A DNA stretch of 15,081 nucleotides. Source: Ruminococcus sp. UBA3855. GTDB lineage: Bacteria; Bacillota; Clostridia; Oscillospirales; Ruminococcaceae. Positions 13,101-15,081 of the stretch are shown here, piece by piece. The notes below the pieces were generated by a model. The model saw only the letters and a list, made by a program, of their open reading frames with translations, searched no databases and was not told the DNA's origin. Every line of letters begins with the position of its first letter. The first letter of the stretch is position 1. The stretch covers positions 1 to 15,081 of the forward strand of contig DGHF01000026.1 of assembly GCA_002392545.1 (NCBI GenBank). Direction: 5' to 3'. A program made the translations under genes and the position numbers.

Positions 13101-15081
13101 TCAGGGAATTCGGGGAAGACCTCGGAAAGATGATTTCCGGATTTGTCATCAGCATTGATTTTGATATGGCGGTCAAAACACTGCAAATGGGTTTTGAGGG
13201 AATTCTGGATACTATTTACGGATTCCTGACTCAATTACAGTCATTTGCTTTCGGAGTGAAAATCAAGAATGCACTTTCCCTTGCGGAATTCGAGGGAATT
13301 TCTGAACGATTCCAAATGATTGGAGAGGAACTGAAACGGAATGTTTCGGATTTCCTGAAAGGACTTGGAGCTGAGATTGCTATTGAAAATCCGTTTGACC
13401 GTCTGGGTGCTTGGCTTGGGACTCAACTGACGATTGCTTTCAGAAAAATTCCGTATGCGGAAATCGGTGCGACTTTCGGGAACGGAATTCAGAGTATTAT
13501 TGCCAATGCACGGAATTTCTGGCAAAATCTTGACTTGTCCGGTCTTGTTTCGGGAATTGCAAAATTCCTTAACAATGCAATCGGAAATATTGACTTCTGG
13601 TCGGTCGGGGCGATAATCGGAGAAAAACTGAGCACGGTTGTGAACGGCATTACCAGTTTTCTGAATACTGTGAACTGGGATTCTGTGTTTGATGAAATTA
13701 CTGCTACGATTACCGGATTTTTCGAAAATCTTGATTTCAATAAGGTCAATTTCAATCATATCGGGCAGTCGTTCGGGAAATTTGTCAATACGGCATTGAA
13801 AAATATTGCAAAATTCCTGAAAGGGCTGAATACAAGAGGAATTGCAGACAGTATTTCCAGTTTTCTGAAATCTGTTTTCAGTGAAATTGATATTGGCAAC
13901 TTTACGGACGTTTTCAGCTGGCTTGTGGTTGACATTCTGGACTTCGTGGCAGAACTGCTGGAAAATATCGACGGTAAGAAAGTCGGTAAAGCAATCGGGA
14001 AATTTCTGACAGGGCTTGACTGGGGCGGTATTTTCTATGAGCTTGGCAGGGTTCTGCTTGGAACACTGAGAGGGCTGTGGGACGTTCTCAGCACGGCGGT
14101 CGGTGAAATCTGGGAGAAAGTCAATGAAAAACTTGACAGCGTTCATATTGAAAATCCGTTCAGTGATGAAGGGGCGATTGGAAAGGCGGTCAGTGGCTGG
14201 CTTGCCGGAATCGGAGATAAGTTTTCCGAAGCATTGCAGGGGATTGAAAACAAATTCAGCGGATTTTTCGGGAAAATATTTTCCACGGAAGACGGAAAAA
14301 CTCCGGCGGACAGATTCGGGGAAATCATGCAGGGGATTGAAGACAAGGCAAGCGCAGGTGCTGAAAAAGTCTGGGAAGCTCTTTCCGGAATTGAGGAGTT
14401 TTTCGGATGGACAGATATTAAGGCTTCGGCACATGGTGAGAGTATCGGGAATTCTTTTATCGGAATTGGAAAAGATTCCAGCGATACTTCAAGTGTTCTG
14501 CAAGAGAACTGGGGACTTTGGCAGGAAAGTTTCAATGAGACTATGGATAAGATTGTCAACTTTGCCGGAAATGCCAAAGATAAATTAAAGGAACACTGGG
14601 GAATGTGGCAACAATCTTTCAATGAAACGATTGACAATATGCTACAGTATGTTGAAAAACTGAAAACCGGTTTCAAAGTTGCAGGGAATTTTATTAAAAA
14701 TACTGTCAAGAATGCTTTGAACGGATGTATCGGATTCGTGGAAGGTTTTGTCAATGCGTGGGTCACTGGATTCAATGACATTGCGGATATTATCAACGGG
14801 TTCAGCATTGATATTCCGGACTGGGTGCCGTCTATCGGCGGTAGTTCATGGTCGCCAAATCTGCCGAAATACAATACAGTTTCCTTGCCGAGATTCGAAA
14901 ACGGCGGCTTTCCGAAATCCGGTGAACTGTTCCTTGCAAACGAAAACGGAGTGCCGGAAATGGTCGGACGGATGGGCGGTCAGACGGCGGTTGCAAACAA
15001 TGAACAGATTGTTCAGGGCATTGCACAGGGTGTTATGATGGCTATGAACTCCGGTTCACAAAATCAGCTGATTCGACAGGC
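10169..15081 (+). CDS. Tape-measure protein, 3' end beyond window
   Basis: This sets tail length and is ejected with the DNA. The frame from ATG 10169 (AGGTGG at 10159-10164, spacing 4) stays open to the right edge: at least 1,637 codons, no stop. Composition is helix-rich (A, K, E, L, F, N, G). Degenerate repeats of about 40 residues occupy roughly residues 85-330. A central basic segment follows (about 610-680), then ETKKATT...RYTLGFDELNVL near residue 820, a motif class common in such proteins. A long D/G/F-rich repeat block lies about 950-1330. The C-terminal FENGGFPKSGELFLANENG (1576 onward) and TAVANNEQIVQGIAQGV are conserved near the end of tape measures, so little should be missing. 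The opposite strand shows long open frames that I regard as shadows. Confidence 0.9.
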   Translation, partial: MPETGTGGGNVQIQGLEFAVKTVSEQSDGFKQIADGLKQLDDSVKNVPRISKIISSISDALKPLNKVNFDSFHKMADGLKALSEVGKIKVRIPETFTDQLTTLNILSQSIKSDAIQAVGTALHSFDGLEIPKIPESFTKRLTELNSVSLTAQPDNVQRLGEALHSFDGLQMPEGLAKSLSAIANVGAVTSQIDAGKLYSLIPALKAFQSLNFNFSPSHLGATLKEIVTSGNAITNDSISNLYRLSSALKMFETLNLSNSGNFRELGEALNSFSYFYIPDGFAQSMQYIKDGIQVFREISGEDIQKIADLTTLFNKMPTGEMTNFYNVLDSFSTATKEISEIGHFELAPLKEFFTLLQSMRNVGEGAISPQFLKSMEDLATVAHDMNVNELNRLFTVIQSFGGVGKNFNFVFPTGFSDFARDMKKAIELFPRDWGNFGAGFRAFLYQLQNIGEVPHIRSVADLFTAFSQLGTVTIDTTLADRLMDILDVIREYTEEDIQKLHDLADALKYLGEVQKTVKTSKLPKIEVPKVQTDDVKNSFKELYDKLPQWAQTAVNGLKTVFSGLFAIFGEIKDGVFAAVKHIFTLQNAMALLGTTAKGVQLAITAPVKAIRGLDSAIRNIPKNVQKMTKNFTKAVKTVQKFAKQITKLVKSFKKLADSIGKTLFSPLQNLIKRFTKFIHSIERIALYRAIRRGIQLITQGFQEGIENLYQYSLLINSDFHKSMDLLATDALYVKNSLGAMVSPLINAFAPAIDAITDKFVDLLNLVNQTFAALTGKETFTAAKKYATVWAEAAEETKKATTDAGDAVKDTLEEIKRYTLGFDELNVLGDPNKDNTANKNKNSLKDSDADEDVKDYLSMFQELPVSGAIADFVKKIREAIQNSEFYEAGKMIAEKLNEHFSSIEYETLGEKIGEKINNAITIAKGFLDFADFITLGEGVAKFLNKAFEQIDFLNLGAVLAGKIRLGLQFAFGFVKTFHFREFGEDLGKMISGFVISIDFDMAVKTLQMGFEGILDTIYGFLTQLQSFAFGVKIKNALSLAEFEGISERFQMIGEELKRNVSDFLKGLGAEIAIENPFDRLGAWLGTQLTIAFRKIPYAEIGATFGNGIQSIIANARNFWQNLDLSGLVSGIAKFLNNAIGNIDFWSVGAIIGEKLSTVVNGITSFLNTVNWDSVFDEITATITGFFENLDFNKVNFNHIGQSFGKFVNTALKNIAKFLKGLNTRGIADSISSFLKSVFSEIDIGNFTDVFSWLVVDILDFVAELLENIDGKKVGKAIGKFLTGLDWGGIFYELGRVLLGTLRGLWDVLSTAVGEIWEKVNEKLDSVHIENPFSDEGAIGKAVSGWLAGIGDKFSEALQGIENKFSGFFGKIFSTEDGKTPADRFGEIMQGIEDKASAGAEKVWEALSGIEEFFGWTDIKASAHGESIGNSFIGIGKDSSDTSSVLQENWGLWQESFNETMDKIVNFAGNAKDKLKEHWGMWQQSFNETIDNMLQYVEKLKTGFKVAGNFIKNTVKNALNGCIGFVEGFVNAWVTGFNDIADIINGFSIDIPDWVPSIGGSSWSPNLPKYNTVSLPRFENGGFPKSGELFLANENGVPEMVGRMGGQTAVANNEQIVQGIAQGVMMAMNSGSQNQLIRQ
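10436..11160 (+). repeat. Degenerate 40-residue repeats in tape measure N-terminal part
   Basis: LHSFDGL occurs twice, at 10532 and 10655, exactly 123 nt (41 codons) apart. The intervals carry similar text: RIPETFTDQL, KIPESFTKRL and MPEGLAKSL each precede a helix ending in a hydrophobic-Gly motif. Weaker copies follow (ALKAFQSLN, ALKMFETLN, ALNSFSYFY), each spaced about 40-45 residues. The period suggests a helical-hairpin building block multiplied within this tape measure. Confidence 0.6.
14510..14635 (+). repeat. Tandem 13-residue motif in tape measure
   Basis: WGLWQESFNETMD (14510-14548) is repeated as WGMWQQSFNETID (14597-14635), 29 residues later, with 10 of 13 residues identical. The DNA of the copies differs at many third positions, so the duplication is old or maintained by selection. 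Confidence 0.8.

Noticed and set aside
13241..14434. 397-codon minus-strand open frame opposite the tape measure
   Set aside because: It lies wholly antisense to a strongly supported gene, has no ribosome site, and its Phe/Asn/Ser/Pro-rich composition is that of a codon-bias shadow. The same holds for minus-strand frames at 12647-13234 and 14143-14874.

Overview
The window carries the packaging, head and tail-assembly module of a tailed double-stranded DNA phage or prophage with siphovirus-type genes. The host is most likely a Gram-positive Clostridia-type gut bacterium. That host guess rests on the protein families (SPP1 gp6-like portal, GP20-type scaffold, SU10-like capsid, DUF5055 tail chaperone), strong purine-rich ribosome binding sites and moderate G+C. 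It is an inference, since no host gene is present.

Positions 1-1036 hold no gene I can support. They are AT-rich and unusually dense in inverted repeats: nested arms at 262-342, a large branched palindrome at 637-721, an arm pair at 820-853, and an operator-like dyad at 952-970. A near-consensus extended -10 promoter (1003-1031) then starts the structural operon, after a foldable leader of about 124 nt. From 1162 to the right edge every gene is on the plus strand and closely packed.

Gene order is terminase large subunit (1162-3018), portal (3042-4463), a small crAss001_48-like protein (4610-4918), Mu F/SPP1 gp7-like minor head protein (4878-5465), scaffold (5509-6084), major capsid protein (6100-7047), head-tail connector (7169-7480), head-closure candidate (7477-7833), HK97 gp10-like protein (7830-8354), tail-terminator candidate (8351-8773), tail tube (8779-9213), tail chaperone G (9250-9573) with a -1 frameshift extension GT (to 9974), a 54-residue small protein (9971-10135), and a tape-measure protein that runs off the right edge (10169 onward, at least 1,637 codons). 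Four start/stop overlaps of GTGA or ATGA type tie the head-tail joining genes and the chaperone/small-protein pair together by translational coupling.

The proteins would act in sequence. Scaffold and capsid build the procapsid on the portal, the terminase fills it, the connector, closure and gp10-like proteins seal it, and the G/GT chaperones load the tape measure so that the tail tube polymerises to a fixed length.

Most unusual features: an in-frame, hairpin-rich 210-nt segment inside the terminase N-terminus; the branched palindrome upstream; a 79-nt stem-loop directly after the capsid gene; and a textbook A AAA AAC slippery site in the chaperone gene. No CRISPR array, tRNA, rRNA, integrase, transposase or defence gene was seen.
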